Positions 24,610-34,059 are shown, counted from the first letter of the stretch. The stretch is DNA of 64,000 bases from CAZZCU01 sp964652825 (GCA_964652825.1 CAZZCU010000008.1:24530-88529), one strand, 5' to 3'. The notes: generated from the letters alone by a model not told the origin. A program made the numbers and translations.

Positions 24610-26430
24610 ATGAGCGATAAACCGATAGAAAATTTAAATTCCGATGAGGTCTTGTCGGATCTCGACCCGACCCGTTGGACTAAACTGCCGTCGGTGGAAT
24701 TCCGGAAGCTGCAGCATAAAACCCTAGGGCAGATTTTAGTCGAGCGCGCGGTAATTACCGAGGAGCAACTAAAAGAAGCCTTGGCGATTCAGCGTTCTGA
24801 AGGCAGCAAGAAACTCGGCGAAGTGCTGATCGAAAAGGAATTTTTGTCCGAGGATGCGATGCTGCGCGCTCTGGCGGCACAACTGGATCTGCCTTATTAC
24901 GATCGTTTGCCAGTGAATGATATTGATCCGGCATTGGTCGACAATATCCCGCTGCAGTTTTGTCGCGATAACCGCATATTGCCGATCGCACGCGATGATT
25001 TTAACGTCACGGTCGCCGTGGCCGATCCATTGAATATTTTTCCTTTGGATGATTTGCGCTTAATCTTGTCGACTAATATCAATGTGATTCTGACTTCGGC
25101 GCGCATTATCGATAACAGTATCAATCGGGTTTACGAGCGTGCCAATGATGCATCACAAAAAGTGATCGACGAACTGAATGTTCCGGAAGTCGGCGCGGAT
25201 CAAGATCTGGAAGAAACGCGCGATTTACTCGAATCGACCGACGACGAGAAGCCGATTATTCGTCTCGTCAACGGCCTGCTGGCGCGCGCCGTGAAAGAGC
25301 GAGCGTCGGATATTCACATTGAACCGTTTGAGCACGAAATCATGGTGCGGTTTCGTATCGATGGCGTTTTGCAGGACAAGATGCAGATTCCCCGTCGTCA
25401 TGCCGGCTCGTTGGCCTCACGTATTAAAATTATCGGTAAATTAAATATCGCCGAAAAGCGGGTGCCTCAGGACGGCCGCATCAGTATTAAAGTGGCCGGT
25501 AAAGATATCGATGTTCGTCTTTCCGTTCTGCCAGTGGCGCACGGTGAGCGTATCGTGATGCGTCTATTGGATAAGTCAGCCGGTGGCAAGCGACTGGATC
25601 AGATGGGGATTGAGCCGGACGTCTATCCGAAGTTCAATGCCTTGATCGAGCAGAAGCACGGAATTTTTCTGGTAACCGGTCCGACTGGTTCCGGTAAGAC
25701 GACGTTGTTGTACGCAGCGGTTATGCAAATCAACACCACCGATATCAATATTCTGACTATCGAGGATCCGGTCGAGTATCAGTTGGCCGGGGTTGGGCAG
25801 ATCGAGGTTAAAGATAAAGTCGGTTTGGGTTTTGCCGAAGGTCTGCGCTCGATCCTGCGTCAGGATCCCGATGTGATTATGATCGGTGAGATTCGTGATG
25901 CTGAGACCGCGCGCATCGCGATTCAGGCATCTATTACCGGTCACTTGGTGTTCTCGACGATTCACACCAACGATACGGCATCGACGGTCACTCGTTTAAC
26001 TGATTTTGGCATCCAGCCATTTCAATTGTCGACGGCCATTCTTGGGATTGCGGCGACACGTCTGATGCGCAAACTGTGTCAGGTCTGTCGCGAGGCTTAT
26101 ATTCCATCCGAGCACGAGTTGTCATTGTTATCCATCAAACGCAATATGTTACCCGAAGGTAAAATCTATCGCGCCGGTCATGGTTGTGAGCGATGCGTTG
26201 GTCAGGGTTATCAGGGGCGCGTCGGCGTTTATGAGTTATTGGTCTTTGACGATGATATTCGCAAGCTGGTCCTGCAGACCCAGGACTCCAAGGCTATCAA
26301 AAAACTTGCCGTGGAAAAGGGTATGCGAACCTTGCGCGACTCGGCGGCGGCCAAAGTCGTGGCTGGTTTGACGTCGCTGGACGAGGCGATTCGTAAGACT
26401 CAGACTGATGAACTCGAAATATCCGAATAG
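24610..26430 (+). CDS. gspE: T2SS assembly ATPase GspE
   Basis: Cytoplasmic hexameric ATPase that drives pseudopilus assembly. 606 residues. N-terminal MshEN-like domain (LGQILVERAVITEEQLKEAL, KLGEVLIEKEFLSEDAMLRA), linker, then the secretion ATPase core: ERASDIHIEPFE, Walker A GPTGSGKTTLL, Asp box TIEDPVEYQL, Walker B LRQDPDVIMIGEIRDAETA, His box THLVFSTIHTND-like segment (GHLVFSTIHTND). The tetracysteine zinc site is present (CQVC and CERC, about 43 residues apart), as in true GspE. Starts 18 bases after gspD. Confidence 0.97.
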   Translation: MSDKPIENLNSDEVLSDLDPTRWTKLPSVEFRKLQHKTLGQILVERAVITEEQLKEALAIQRSEGSKKLGEVLIEKEFLSEDAMLRALAAQLDLPYYDRLPVNDIDPALVDNIPLQFCRDNRILPIARDDFNVTVAVADPLNIFPLDDLRLILSTNINVILTSARIIDNSINRVYERANDASQKVIDELNVPEVGADQDLEETRDLLESTDDEKPIIRLVNGLLARAVKERASDIHIEPFEHEIMVRFRIDGVLQDKMQIPRRHAGSLASRIKIIGKLNIAEKRVPQDGRISIKVAGKDIDVRLSVLPVAHGERIVMRLLDKSAGGKRLDQMGIEPDVYPKFNALIEQKHGIFLVTGPTGSGKTTLLYAAVMQINTTDINILTIEDPVEYQLAGVGQIEVKDKVGLGFAEGLRSILRQDPDVIMIGEIRDAETARIAIQASITGHLVFSTIHTNDTASTVTRLTDFGIQPFQLSTAILGIAATRLMRKLCQVCREAYIPSEHELSLLSIKRNMLPEGKIYRAGHGCERCVGQGYQGRVGVYELLVFDDDIRKLVLQTQDSKAIKKLAVEKGMRTLRDSAAAKVVAGLTSLDEAIRKTQTDELEISE

Positions 26431-26451
26431 CCGAATAGGGTAGACTAACCA

Positions 26452-27672
26452 GTGCCAATATATGCGTACAAAGGATATGACCTAGCCTCTGGCGCTGCCC
26501 GCAAGGGTAAGATCGAAGCGGAGTCACTGAAGGCCGCACGCGCAAAGTTGCGACAAAAGAGCGGGATCATTGCCTCGGAACTCAAAGAAGAAACCTCCCT
26601 CGAAAAAGTCAAAACCAAATCGCGTTATTTTAATAGTCGCGTCAGTGATACGGATCTTGCGATCATGACCCGGCAGTTCGCAACCTTGCAGTCGGCGCAC
26701 GTACCGCTGGATGAATCGTTGCGTGCTTTGACCGGGCAAGTCGACAATATGGTGCTGCGCAATACTCTGGCGGCTTTGAAGGATCAGATATCGGAGGGTA
26801 AATCGCTTGGCGACGCGACGGCTTCTTATCCCGGCGTGTTCAGTCGCCTGTATGTGAACATGGTGCGTGCTGGCGAGTCGTCCGGCACTTTGGATGTCGT
26901 GCTGGTGCGGTTGGCTGACTTTCTCGAAGCCCAGGTGGTGATGCGTGGCCAGATTGTCAGCGCGATCGCTTATCCGGCGATCATGATTTGCGTGTCGATG
27001 GCGATCATCATGTATTTATTCGTCTCGGTGGTTCCCAAGCTCACTAAGGTTTTCAAGAATCTTAAAGTAACTTTGCCCTGGTACACCGAGCTGCTCATCG
27101 ATTCCTCAAAGTTTGTGCAGGATTATTGGTACTTGGTGATCGGTATGACGGCCGCTGGCTTCTATCTGTTCAAAACCTGGGTGTCGAAGGATGCCGGTCG
27201 CCGCAAGTTTGATAGTTTGGTCCTGAAGCTGCCACTTTTTGGGTCGTTGATATTGCGGATCAACGTGGCTCGCTTTACGCAGACATTGTCAACATTGCTT
27301 AATTCTGGCGTACCGATTATTCGGGCATTAGAGATTACGCGTAACATCGTGACCAATACCATCATTGCTGATGTGATCGAGCAGGCGAAAATCGCGGTGC
27401 AGGAGGGGCAGAGTCTGGGTGCCTGCATTGAGCGGAGTGGCAAATTTCCGGCATTGGTGACACATATGATTATGACTGGCGAGCGGACCGGACAACTCGA
27501 AGAAATGTTGAATCATGTGGCCAAGGCTTATGACAGCGAAGTCGAGCGTAAGATTGAGACCATGATTAGTCTCATCGAGCCGGCGATGATTGTGGTGATG
27601 GGTGGCATTGCCACGCTGGTTGTTATGGCTCTGATGATGCCAATGCTTTCGATTATGAATCAAATACGGTAA
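26452..27672 (+). CDS. gspF: T2SS inner-membrane platform protein GspF
   Basis: Polytopic membrane protein at the centre of the assembly platform, contacted by GspE. 406 residues from GTG; begins PIYAYKGYDLASG as usual for GspF. Two T2SSF domains: first around FATLQSAHVPLDESLRALTG, second around FTQTLSTLLNSGVPIIRALE, each ahead of membrane helices (ICVSMAIIMYLFVSVV; YWYLVIGMTAAGFYLF; MIVVMGGIATLVVMALMMPM). Signature GESSGTLDVVLVRLADFLE and GERTGQLEEMLNHVAK are both present. Follows gspE by 21 bases. Confidence 0.96.
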   Translation: MPIYAYKGYDLASGAARKGKIEAESLKAARAKLRQKSGIIASELKEETSLEKVKTKSRYFNSRVSDTDLAIMTRQFATLQSAHVPLDESLRALTGQVDNMVLRNTLAALKDQISEGKSLGDATASYPGVFSRLYVNMVRAGESSGTLDVVLVRLADFLEAQVVMRGQIVSAIAYPAIMICVSMAIIMYLFVSVVPKLTKVFKNLKVTLPWYTELLIDSSKFVQDYWYLVIGMTAAGFYLFKTWVSKDAGRRKFDSLVLKLPLFGSLILRINVARFTQTLSTLLNSGVPIIRALEITRNIVTNTIIADVIEQAKIAVQEGQSLGACIERSGKFPALVTHMIMTGERTGQLEEMLNHVAKAYDSEVERKIETMISLIEPAMIVVMGGIATLVVMALMMPMLSIMNQIR

Positions 27673-27718
27673 TGTATGAAGTTATAGCGTAGAGCCGTTT
27701 TTTTGCTGGAGTGAAAAT

Positions 27719-28162
27719 ATGAAAAATCCATCGAGCTTTAATCGTAACCTCTTGGCATCCGGTCAACGAGGTATGAACCTGATCGAGATTATTATCGTTA
27801 TCGGCCTGATCGGCACCATCATGGCGATTATCGTCACCAACTTAACCGGTAAACAGGAAGAAGCGATGAAGGATGCAACCAGACTTTCCATTAAGACGAT
27901 GGAAAACAATCTGCAGTTGTATAAAGCCCATAATTACTCTTATCCAACGACGGAACAGGGATTGAACGCGCTGATTACGGCGCCCAGTGACAGCAAACGC
28001 TGGCGCGGGCCCTACACGGAAGAAGAGAAGCTGCAGGATCCCTGGGGCAATGCTTTTGGCTACGAATCCGACGGGCGCAACTATCGCATAACCTCTGGTG
28101 GACCAAACCAGACAATCGGCGACGAGGACGACATTGTCTATCCAGAGCAAAAGGGCGAGTAG
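27719..28162 (+). CDS. gspG: T2SS major pseudopilin GspG
   Basis: Major subunit of the pseudopilus. 147 residues. Prepilin site: Gly then MNLIEIIIVIGLIGTIMAII, with Glu at +5; Met at +1 replaces the usual Phe and Asn-Leu-Ile-Glu the usual Thr-Leu-Ile-Glu. The globular domain carries the GspG hallmarks: YPTTEQGLNALI, RWRGPYTEEEKLQDPWGNAF, YRITSGGPNQTIGDEDDI, the last being the calcium-binding loop. The leader is about 17 residues. GGAG stands seven bases before the ATG. Its 3' end overlaps the start of gspH. Confidence 0.96.
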   Translation: MKNPSSFNRNLLASGQRGMNLIEIIIVIGLIGTIMAIIVTNLTGKQEEAMKDATRLSIKTMENNLQLYKAHNYSYPTTEQGLNALITAPSDSKRWRGPYTEEEKLQDPWGNAFGYESDGRNYRITSGGPNQTIGDEDDIVYPEQKGE

Positions 28163-28922
28163 GCGCCACGCCCTTGGCTTTACTTTTATTGAAGTCATCA
28201 TTGTCATCGCTATCATGGCGACGATTTATGCCGTGGCTATTCCACAGTTCAACATCATCACTGGTGCTGAGACATCCACCAAAATCGGTCAGTTGGTAAC
28301 GGACATTCGTAGTGCCTATGATATGGCGGTTCTGACGAACATGCCGCATCGTCTGGTTTTCACCTTGGCGACGGGTGAATATCACCTGGAGGTGGCGGAT
28401 CGTCGTGAGGTCTTGTTGGGTGATCGTAAGTTAGGTCATGATCCCACCGAAGCCGAAGAGAAGGCAGTTTTTGAAGAATTTGACGAGCGCTTCACTGAGT
28501 ATCAAACGCTTGCCGGGTCGGAAGTGCGGGATACTGTTAATGATGAAGTGATTCAACCAACCTCGCCGCTATTAAGGGCGAAAAACCGTTTGCGCCCTCC
28601 CAAATGGATTATGGTCGATGATCTGGAATGGCGCGCACGTCGTCTTGGTCCGCATCTTGGCATCATCAGCATGCAGGCGGAGCATCATGAAACCCGACAG
28701 ATGGCAGCGGATCTGGGTCCCGAGGGTCGCGCGATGTTGTACTTTTTCCCGAGCGGTTATGTGGAGAAGGCAGTGATTTATGTCGGTGTCAGAAGTGGCG
28801 ATGCTTTTGATGAAAATCAAACACCATACACTGTCATTACTAAATCTTACGAAGGCGAAGCCGAGGCTCTGAACGGCATGCAGGAAGTTGATCTTGAAAA
28901 AGGCACGGTTCAAAATCAATAG
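28134..28922 (+). CDS. gspH: T2SS minor pseudopilin GspH
   Basis: Minor pseudopilin. About 262 residues from the TTG at 28134, chosen because GAGGA lies five bases upstream; a GTG at 28098 is the alternative. Prepilin site Gly then FTFIEVIIVIAIMATIYAVA with Glu at +5, preceded by a basic leader (KRASRRHALG). The globular part begins with the GspH-like region TKIGQLVTDIRSAYDMAVLT and RLVFTLATGEYHLEVA. At this length it is far larger than the usual 150-200 residues; a charged insertion (near DPTEAEEKAVFEEFDERFTE) accounts for much of it. The gene overlaps gspG by 29 bases and gspI by 29. Confidence 0.85.
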   Translation: MSIQSKRASRRHALGFTFIEVIIVIAIMATIYAVAIPQFNIITGAETSTKIGQLVTDIRSAYDMAVLTNMPHRLVFTLATGEYHLEVADRREVLLGDRKLGHDPTEAEEKAVFEEFDERFTEYQTLAGSEVRDTVNDEVIQPTSPLLRAKNRLRPPKWIMVDDLEWRARRLGPHLGIISMQAEHHETRQMAADLGPEGRAMLYFFPSGYVEKAVIYVGVRSGDAFDENQTPYTVITKSYEGEAEALNGMQEVDLEKGTVQNQ

Positions 28923-29568
28923 TGGCGAGCGTAGCTTCTCGTTGGTTGAGACCATCGTGGCCATTGGTCTGTTGGTGATTTTTGTCGTGGAAGTTGCTGG
29001 CGTCCAAGGTAATGCCGTCTATTTTGCGGAGTATTCGCGACGCTCCGCGCAGGCGATGTGGTTGGCGCGGGCGTTGATGGCGAAAGTGGAGTATGCCGGT
29101 GCGACGCGGGCGTTTACGGATCTGCAGTCGGAAGAAAAAAATGCGCGCTTTGATGACTTTCCGGACTATACCTATGATTTTTCGATTCAGGAATGGAAGT
29201 TGCCGGTGGCTCAATTGCTGGGAGCTGGCTCGGCGAGCGAAGAAGACGAGGGTCCGCAACAGGCCGGTGCTAGCGATCCGCTAACCGATGGTATCGCTCA
29301 GGTGCTCGGCGATGATTTGTTCCGGATTGCGCATGTCGAGGTTTTTTGGGCCGAAGGCGCGATTCGTAATAGTGTCACACTCACTTATCTTCTGACCAAT
29401 CAGCGCAAAATCGATGAATTCGTCGGCGGCTTGAAATCCGTCTATGACTCGGTTTACAAACCGCTGCTTGCGGGTACCGAACAAAGACAGCAGAGACAGC
29501 AAGGACGCGCTGATGCCCCCGGGCGTGGCGACCGCGCTTCAACTCCCTCGGAATCGGGGGGACAATAA
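28894..29568 (+). CDS. gspI: T2SS minor pseudopilin GspI with Ser at the cleavage site
   Basis: 224 residues from the TTG at 28894, six bases after AGGAAG; another TTG lies two codons upstream. Prepilin-like segment SFSLVETIVAIGLLVIFVVE with Glu at +5 and a short basic leader (KKARFKINSGER). The residue before Phe is Ser, not the nearly invariant Gly. The body (MWLARALMAKVEYAG, YDFSIQEWKLPVAQLL, IAHVEVFWAEGAIRNSVTLT) matches the GspI pattern of a core ending in a VxVxW-type strand. The C-terminal 40 residues are Gln/Arg/Gly-rich and probably disordered. The assignment as GspI comes from position between gspH and gspJ and from this strand. Confidence 0.8.
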   Translation: MKKARFKINSGERSFSLVETIVAIGLLVIFVVEVAGVQGNAVYFAEYSRRSAQAMWLARALMAKVEYAGATRAFTDLQSEEKNARFDDFPDYTYDFSIQEWKLPVAQLLGAGSASEEDEGPQQAGASDPLTDGIAQVLGDDLFRIAHVEVFWAEGAIRNSVTLTYLLTNQRKIDEFVGGLKSVYDSVYKPLLAGTEQRQQRQQGRADAPGRGDRASTPSESGGQ

Positions 29569-29569
29569 G

Positions 29570-30331
29570 ATGTATGAATGTGCTATGTCACGACGCCAGC
29601 AAGCCGGTCATACGATACTTGAAATTATTATCAGTATTTCCATTTTACTGTTTATGACCTTCGCGGTTTCATCGTTGATGCGTTCCAATATCGATATGCG
29701 TTTTGCTTTGGCGGAGCGTTCTGCGGTGACGCATCGCTCGTCTTTGGTCATGCAGCGACTGGTTCAGGATATTCAGCATAGCTTTATTATTTCCAGTCGT
29801 GATCAGATCCGCAATCCAGGGACGCGAAAGAATAATGGCATTTTTAAAATCGAAGTCTCGTCGGGCGGCGATCAGCTGACGCTGACGACGATGTCGAAGA
29901 TGCCATTGGTAGCCAACAATCAAGAGGCAGATACGACTTTGGTCGTTTACAAAATGGAAGATGATCCGGAGTCCATCGGTCGCCGGCGCCTATTGCGCGG
30001 TGAAGCAAAGAAGATTCCTGATGACCTGAAAGAAGAAATTCCAATGCAGGTTCTGGCCACGAATATGAAAAGCATTAAGTTAATGGCTTGGCGCGGTGAC
30101 GATTGGAGCAAGGATAGTTGGGACACGACGCGTTCGGAATGGCGTAATCGTCTTCCTTACATGGTCACTGTTGAGGTCGAGGCTTTTGAAACGGATCCGT
30201 TACTGGTGCAAAATCGTGAATCAGCGGATGAGCCGACGTCGCTCATGCGAACCGTTGTGTTCTTGCCGTTTGCAACCAGTTTCGAGGAGATGCGGCCGCA
30301 GGCCTCGACAGTCAGGTGGAAGGTCTGGTGA
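29570..30331 (+). CDS. gspJ: T2SS minor pseudopilin GspJ
   Basis: 253 residues from the ATG at 29570, one base after the gspI stop; a GGGGG run lies eight bases upstream. A longer frame upstream overlaps gspI and is not needed. Prepilin site: Gly then HTILEIIISISILLFMTFAV, Glu at +5, after the leader MSRRQQAG. The globular part (SSLVMQRLVQDIQHSFIISS, MKSIKLMAWRGDDWSKDSWD, RNRLPYMVTVEVEAFE) follows the GspJ pattern: initial helix, then strands ending in a lP-x-x-V-xV-x segment. The stop overlaps the gspK start by four bases (GTGA). Confidence 0.87.
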   Translation: MYECAMSRRQQAGHTILEIIISISILLFMTFAVSSLMRSNIDMRFALAERSAVTHRSSLVMQRLVQDIQHSFIISSRDQIRNPGTRKNNGIFKIEVSSGGDQLTLTTMSKMPLVANNQEADTTLVVYKMEDDPESIGRRRLLRGEAKKIPDDLKEEIPMQVLATNMKSIKLMAWRGDDWSKDSWDTTRSEWRNRLPYMVTVEVEAFETDPLLVQNRESADEPTSLMRTVVFLPFATSFEEMRPQASTVRWKVW

Positions 30332-31599
30332 AGCGATTACTCGCAAATTTACGTCAGCGTTTACCGCATACCCAATGTGGTTTTCCGGTTGCCGATGCCA
30401 ATGGGCCGGCACCGGGTGGTGGGAAGCGGAGCCGCGGAATTTCTTTGATCATTGCCGTCGTGGTCATTGCCATGATGATGGTGTTCAGTTCTGATTTGAT
30501 TTTAAATTCGCAGGTAAATCTCGAATTGGCGGTGGCGCAGCGCGATAATGTCAAAGCTGAATACATGGCGAAGTCGGCGCTGAATCTGGGGATTTTCCTG
30601 GTGTCGGCTGATTTTGCCCTCGATTTGTTCCTGGCATCACCGCAAAGTCCGATGAAAACCAATCCTACCGACGGCTTCTCCGATATCTGGAGCATGCTTA
30701 ATGGTTTGCCGATTGGCGGTGGGTCGTTAGAGTTATTGGCCGCGACTCAGGAGAGTCTGGACTTAAGCGCGGTGAATGACGGCAAAGTGATCGATATGCT
30801 GAAGCTCTTTGACGGAGAATTCTCGGTCGATGTCGTGGATGAGAGTAACAAAATTAATCTGAACTACTGCGCGATTGGTCGTTGTCCGGAAGTTCTCTCA
30901 ATGATGAAGTCACTGATGAGTTGTCCTGCCGAGAAATTCTATCTGGACGCGCAGAATTTTCGCACCAATGAAGTTATTTATAAAATCAAAGATTGGGTTG
31001 ATAGCGACCGACGGGCCGAACCGGAAACGCTGGTCAATGATGAGGACGATCCTTACATGAAATTGCAGCCATCATATCGCGCCAAGAATGCGCCGATGGA
31101 TACTCTGGACGAATTGCGGCTGATCGATGGCTGGCGCGACGACGTGCATGCAATTTTTTCGCCTTACTTGACGGTGTATCCATTTCAAAAATCAGGCAAT
31201 GACAAGCCGAAAATCAACATCAATACCGCATCTCGTGAGTTGCTAAGCTGCTTGATTCCGAGTGCTGTCCGTGACTGTAATGAGAAATTTCAGATAGCGC
31301 TTAAAACGCGTGGCGAAGATAAAACTAATCTGGCTACCGATGGCTCTGGCATCTTGTCGACATTGCAGCAGAGCTTTTGTTACAGTCCTGCCGCCGAGAA
31401 TCCCGCCGAGCCCGGAACCGGCAGCCAGGAAAATCGTGCTCAATGGTTTACTACCATCTCGTCGGTGTTCCGGATAACCGGTCGTGGTCATGTTGGCGGC
31501 CGCATGCGGGAGATCACGATTGTTATTGAACGCGAAATGCCTGATGCCGCTCGGAAGTCGCTGTCGTCATATAAAGTCCTGGCTTGGAAACTTTCCTAA
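30328..31599 (+). CDS. gspK: T2SS minor pseudopilin GspK
   Basis: 423 residues from GTG (30328), with GGAAGG four bases upstream and a four-base overlap with gspJ. Prepilin site Gly then ISLIIAVVVIAMMMVFSSDL; as typical for GspK the residue at +5 is not Glu, consistent with a tip position in the pseudopilus. The large alpha-helical insert domain contains DEVN-type features: FSVDVVDESNKINLNYCAI, IKDWVDSDRRAEPE, DTLDELRLIDGW and KININTASRELLSCLIPSAV, all standard GspK motifs. Leader is unusually long (about 39 residues, Pro/Gly-rich). Confidence 0.93.
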   Translation: MKRLLANLRQRLPHTQCGFPVADANGPAPGGGKRSRGISLIIAVVVIAMMMVFSSDLILNSQVNLELAVAQRDNVKAEYMAKSALNLGIFLVSADFALDLFLASPQSPMKTNPTDGFSDIWSMLNGLPIGGGSLELLAATQESLDLSAVNDGKVIDMLKLFDGEFSVDVVDESNKINLNYCAIGRCPEVLSMMKSLMSCPAEKFYLDAQNFRTNEVIYKIKDWVDSDRRAEPETLVNDEDDPYMKLQPSYRAKNAPMDTLDELRLIDGWRDDVHAIFSPYLTVYPFQKSGNDKPKININTASRELLSCLIPSAVRDCNEKFQIALKTRGEDKTNLATDGSGILSTLQQSFCYSPAAENPAEPGTGSQENRAQWFTTISSVFRITGRGHVGGRMREITIVIEREMPDAARKSLSSYKVLAWKLS

Positions 31600-31660
31600 A
31601 GCCGACCTATTCCTCTTTAATTATATGAGCTTAAACTGGCTTCATCGCGGTGGCGCTACG

Positions 31661-31689
31661 TTGACTTGTCCGGTGAGACGCGCCAGAAT
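31661..31689 (+). promoter_or_regulatory. Candidate internal promoter before gspL
   Basis: TTGACT (31661-31666), 17 bases, CAGAAT (31684-31689); five and four matches to sigma-70 consensus. The gspK-gspL gap of 125 bases is the widest in the operon, so gspLMN may also be expressed separately. Confidence 0.4.
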
Positions 31690-31724
31690 ACTAATACCAC
31701 GAAATTCCAGGGAATAATCGTTAT

Positions 31725-33392
31725 ATGCAAAAAGTTATCGGACTTGATATCGGCAGTTATTCCATCAAGGCTGTCGAAATTGTCAAAACATTCAAGTCGT
31801 ACGAAATTGCGAATTTTTATGAGAACGTGATTCCCAATCTGGAAGGCGTTCCCATGGAAACCATTGTTCCCACCTGCATGGAACAACTCTTCCAGGAAAA
31901 TGATCTGGTCGCCGATCGGATTGTCACGGCGATGCCAGGACAGTTCATTTCCAGCCGCATTTTAACCTTTAATTTTTCTGATCCGCGTAAAATTCAAACT
32001 GCCGTCTTCGCGGAAATCGAAGAAGCTGTGCCGTTCATGATGGAAGAGATGATTATCGATAATCATGTTCTTGGTACTTCTGGTGGCAAGACAACGGTAT
32101 TGGCGGTAATGACGCGCAAAGCTTTTCTGCGCAATTTCCTGGATTTGTTGCAACGTATCCACATTGATCCCAAGTTAGTTGATGTCGACAGTCTGGCTTT
32201 CTACAACTTGTGTTCCTATTTGACTTTGGAGCCTGGCAAAAGCGTGGCTTTGGTCGATATTGGTCATGAGAAAACCTCGGTTTGTATTATTCGCGATGGT
32301 TTATTGAAAATGTTCCGCTCAATCAATTTGGGTGGTCGTTATGTCACGGATTTCTTGGCGCGTGATTTTGAAACGTCGTTCCAGGAAGCGCAACGCATGA
32401 AGCACGCTATCAGCCGCGTGATCTGTGTTGATGATCAGGCCACCGATCTACAGGGATCGGATAAAATGGTTGCTGAGCGTTCGACTCTGGCGGCCAGTGC
32501 TATCGTCAAGGAGCTTGGTCGTACGATCTATGCTTATAAAACCGTCGGCCAAGAAGCGATCTCGCAGATATTGATTTCTGGTGGAACGTCGAACATCAAA
32601 AATTTCGACTTGTTCCTGCAGGACCATCTTGAAGTTCCGGTGGAGCGTCTGCGTTTGGATGCCACCAGCCTGAAAATTAATCCGGAGTTGCAACCGCAGA
32701 TGTCGATTATGCCGCAAGGTGTCGCTATCGGTATGCGCACGGTGACGACGATCGGCAATCAGTCGCAGATTAATCTACGCAAAGGCGAATTCGCCTATGT
32801 GCAAAATTATGAAGCTTTGCTGCATTCGGTCAGCCAGGCGGCGAAGATAGTCGGGATCGCCGTAATGTTGTTGCTGGTCAGCTACGGTTTTCAATACTTC
32901 TTTTATGCAAAGCAGATTAAGGAAGTGCACGCACAGTATTATCGGCAATACGGTGATATCTTCGCGGATGCGAAAAGAAAATCCACGACGAATGTTTTGT
33001 TCAAAAAATATCAGAAAGACGCGGAAACCCGTTTGCATCGCGAAATTGAACAAAAGCGCGCCGCGGTTGATGGTTTCATCACCGAAAATACGGCAAGCGG
33101 CGTTTTGCCGTTGATGCGGGATCTGAGTACGGGAATTCCCAAGGATTTGAAGGTCGATGTAACGCGTTATGATTTCCGCGTGACGGCGCCATATGAAGCG
33201 AGCTTTGAATTACGTGCCGAGACGGATAGCTATGACAATCAGGGGAAGTTGGTCGATGCTATCAAGCAGGTTTCTTCTCTGAAGGATCTACGGGAACTAA
33301 GTTCGGGTGCTAAACCGGGTACCAATAATTCGGTCATTGAATTTTCGATTCGTGCAAATTACGACGGTCGCGCCGGCAAGCGCGGCGCTTAG
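31725..33392 (+). CDS. gspL: T2SS GspL of PilM-like type (actin-fold cytoplasmic domain plus membrane anchor)
   Basis: Inner-membrane platform component that recruits GspE. 555 residues. The cytoplasmic part (about 1-350) is a PilM-like actin fold: VIGLDIGSYSIKAVEIVKTF at the start, SVALVDIGHEKTSVCII in the middle and ISQILISGGTSNIKNFDLFL for the third nucleotide-binding segment. A membrane helix follows at about 370-390 (AAKIVGIAVMLLLVSYGFQY), then a periplasmic ferredoxin-like region (IPKDLKVDVTRYDFRVTA, SFELRAETDSYDNQGKLVDA). It thus combines PilM- and PilN-like parts in one chain as GspL does, but the actin motifs are better kept than in enterobacterial GspL. Confidence 0.85.
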   Translation: MQKVIGLDIGSYSIKAVEIVKTFKSYEIANFYENVIPNLEGVPMETIVPTCMEQLFQENDLVADRIVTAMPGQFISSRILTFNFSDPRKIQTAVFAEIEEAVPFMMEEMIIDNHVLGTSGGKTTVLAVMTRKAFLRNFLDLLQRIHIDPKLVDVDSLAFYNLCSYLTLEPGKSVALVDIGHEKTSVCIIRDGLLKMFRSINLGGRYVTDFLARDFETSFQEAQRMKHAISRVICVDDQATDLQGSDKMVAERSTLAASAIVKELGRTIYAYKTVGQEAISQILISGGTSNIKNFDLFLQDHLEVPVERLRLDATSLKINPELQPQMSIMPQGVAIGMRTVTTIGNQSQINLRKGEFAYVQNYEALLHSVSQAAKIVGIAVMLLLVSYGFQYFFYAKQIKEVHAQYYRQYGDIFADAKRKSTTNVLFKKYQKDAETRLHREIEQKRAAVDGFITENTASGVLPLMRDLSTGIPKDLKVDVTRYDFRVTAPYEASFELRAETDSYDNQGKLVDAIKQVSSLKDLRELSSGAKPGTNNSVIEFSIRANYDGRAGKRGA

Positions 33393-33405
33393 GCAAAGGT
33401 AAGTC

Positions 33406-34059
33406 ATGTTAGAGCAATATTTGGATAAACCGAAAGCCTACCTGAACTACGGTGTGGCGACAGTCAAGCGCTGGACTCTCGGGGCTAACAATGAGCGTCT
33501 TGATTTTGTCATGGACAGCTTTTACAAGCTGGATCCACGCGAGCGGATTATTGTTCTGGCCGGGCTGGGCGGAGTTATCGCCTGCGCTATTTTAGGAGCG
33601 GGATTCTTTTACCTGGCGCGTGTCAATGCGCTGAAGACGGAGTTAAATGACGGTTTTAGCGCTCTGCATAATCTAGAGAGCCTACGCGCATCTTATCAGC
33701 TCGAACATCAGCGCTTTGAATCAGCGGTGGATCTTGTTCGTCGGAAAACCGCCGGCATGAAGGTTAAGCCGTTTTTTGAGAAAACAGCGCGTGATATCGG
33801 TATTCAAATCGAAATTGCCAACGAACAGCGTGAACCGATTCCGCCGGATAATCCGCTGTCGGCGCGTATGCAATATGTAAAAGCTGAGTTGCGTTTGAAT
33901 CGCATATCATTGCCGCGTTTGATTAAACTCCTTACGGAAATTGAAAAGGCGGGCAATTTTTTGATGGTGGATGCGATTGAAATACGGTCGTTATATGGCA
34001 CTAAACTGTTCTTCTCATCAACGGTGAAAGTTCGTGGTTACACTCTCGGAGATATTTAA
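33406..34059 (+). CDS. gspM: T2SS GspM-like inner-membrane protein
   Basis: 217 residues. Layout: cytoplasmic segment with KLDPRERIIVLAGLGGV leading into one membrane helix (about 47-70), a periplasmic coiled-coil (LNDGFSALHNLESLRASYQL) and a small ferredoxin-like end (LPRLIKLLTEIEKAGNFLMV). The DPRER-before-membrane motif and the order after gspL support GspM. Usual GspM is 150-200 residues; here the cytoplasmic part is longer. ATG 13 bases after gspL; 3' end overlaps gspN. Confidence 0.82.
   Translation: MLEQYLDKPKAYLNYGVATVKRWTLGANNERLDFVMDSFYKLDPRERIIVLAGLGGVIACAILGAGFFYLARVNALKTELNDGFSALHNLESLRASYQLEHQRFESAVDLVRRKTAGMKVKPFFEKTARDIGIQIEIANEQREPIPPDNPLSARMQYVKAELRLNRISLPRLIKLLTEIEKAGNFLMVDAIEIRSLYGTKLFFSSTVKVRGYTLGDI

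Noticed and set aside
28098..28163. gspG-gspH-gspI overlaps read as frameshifts
   Set aside because: Each frame has its own prepilin leader and start with ribosome site; overlaps are ordinary in gsp operons.
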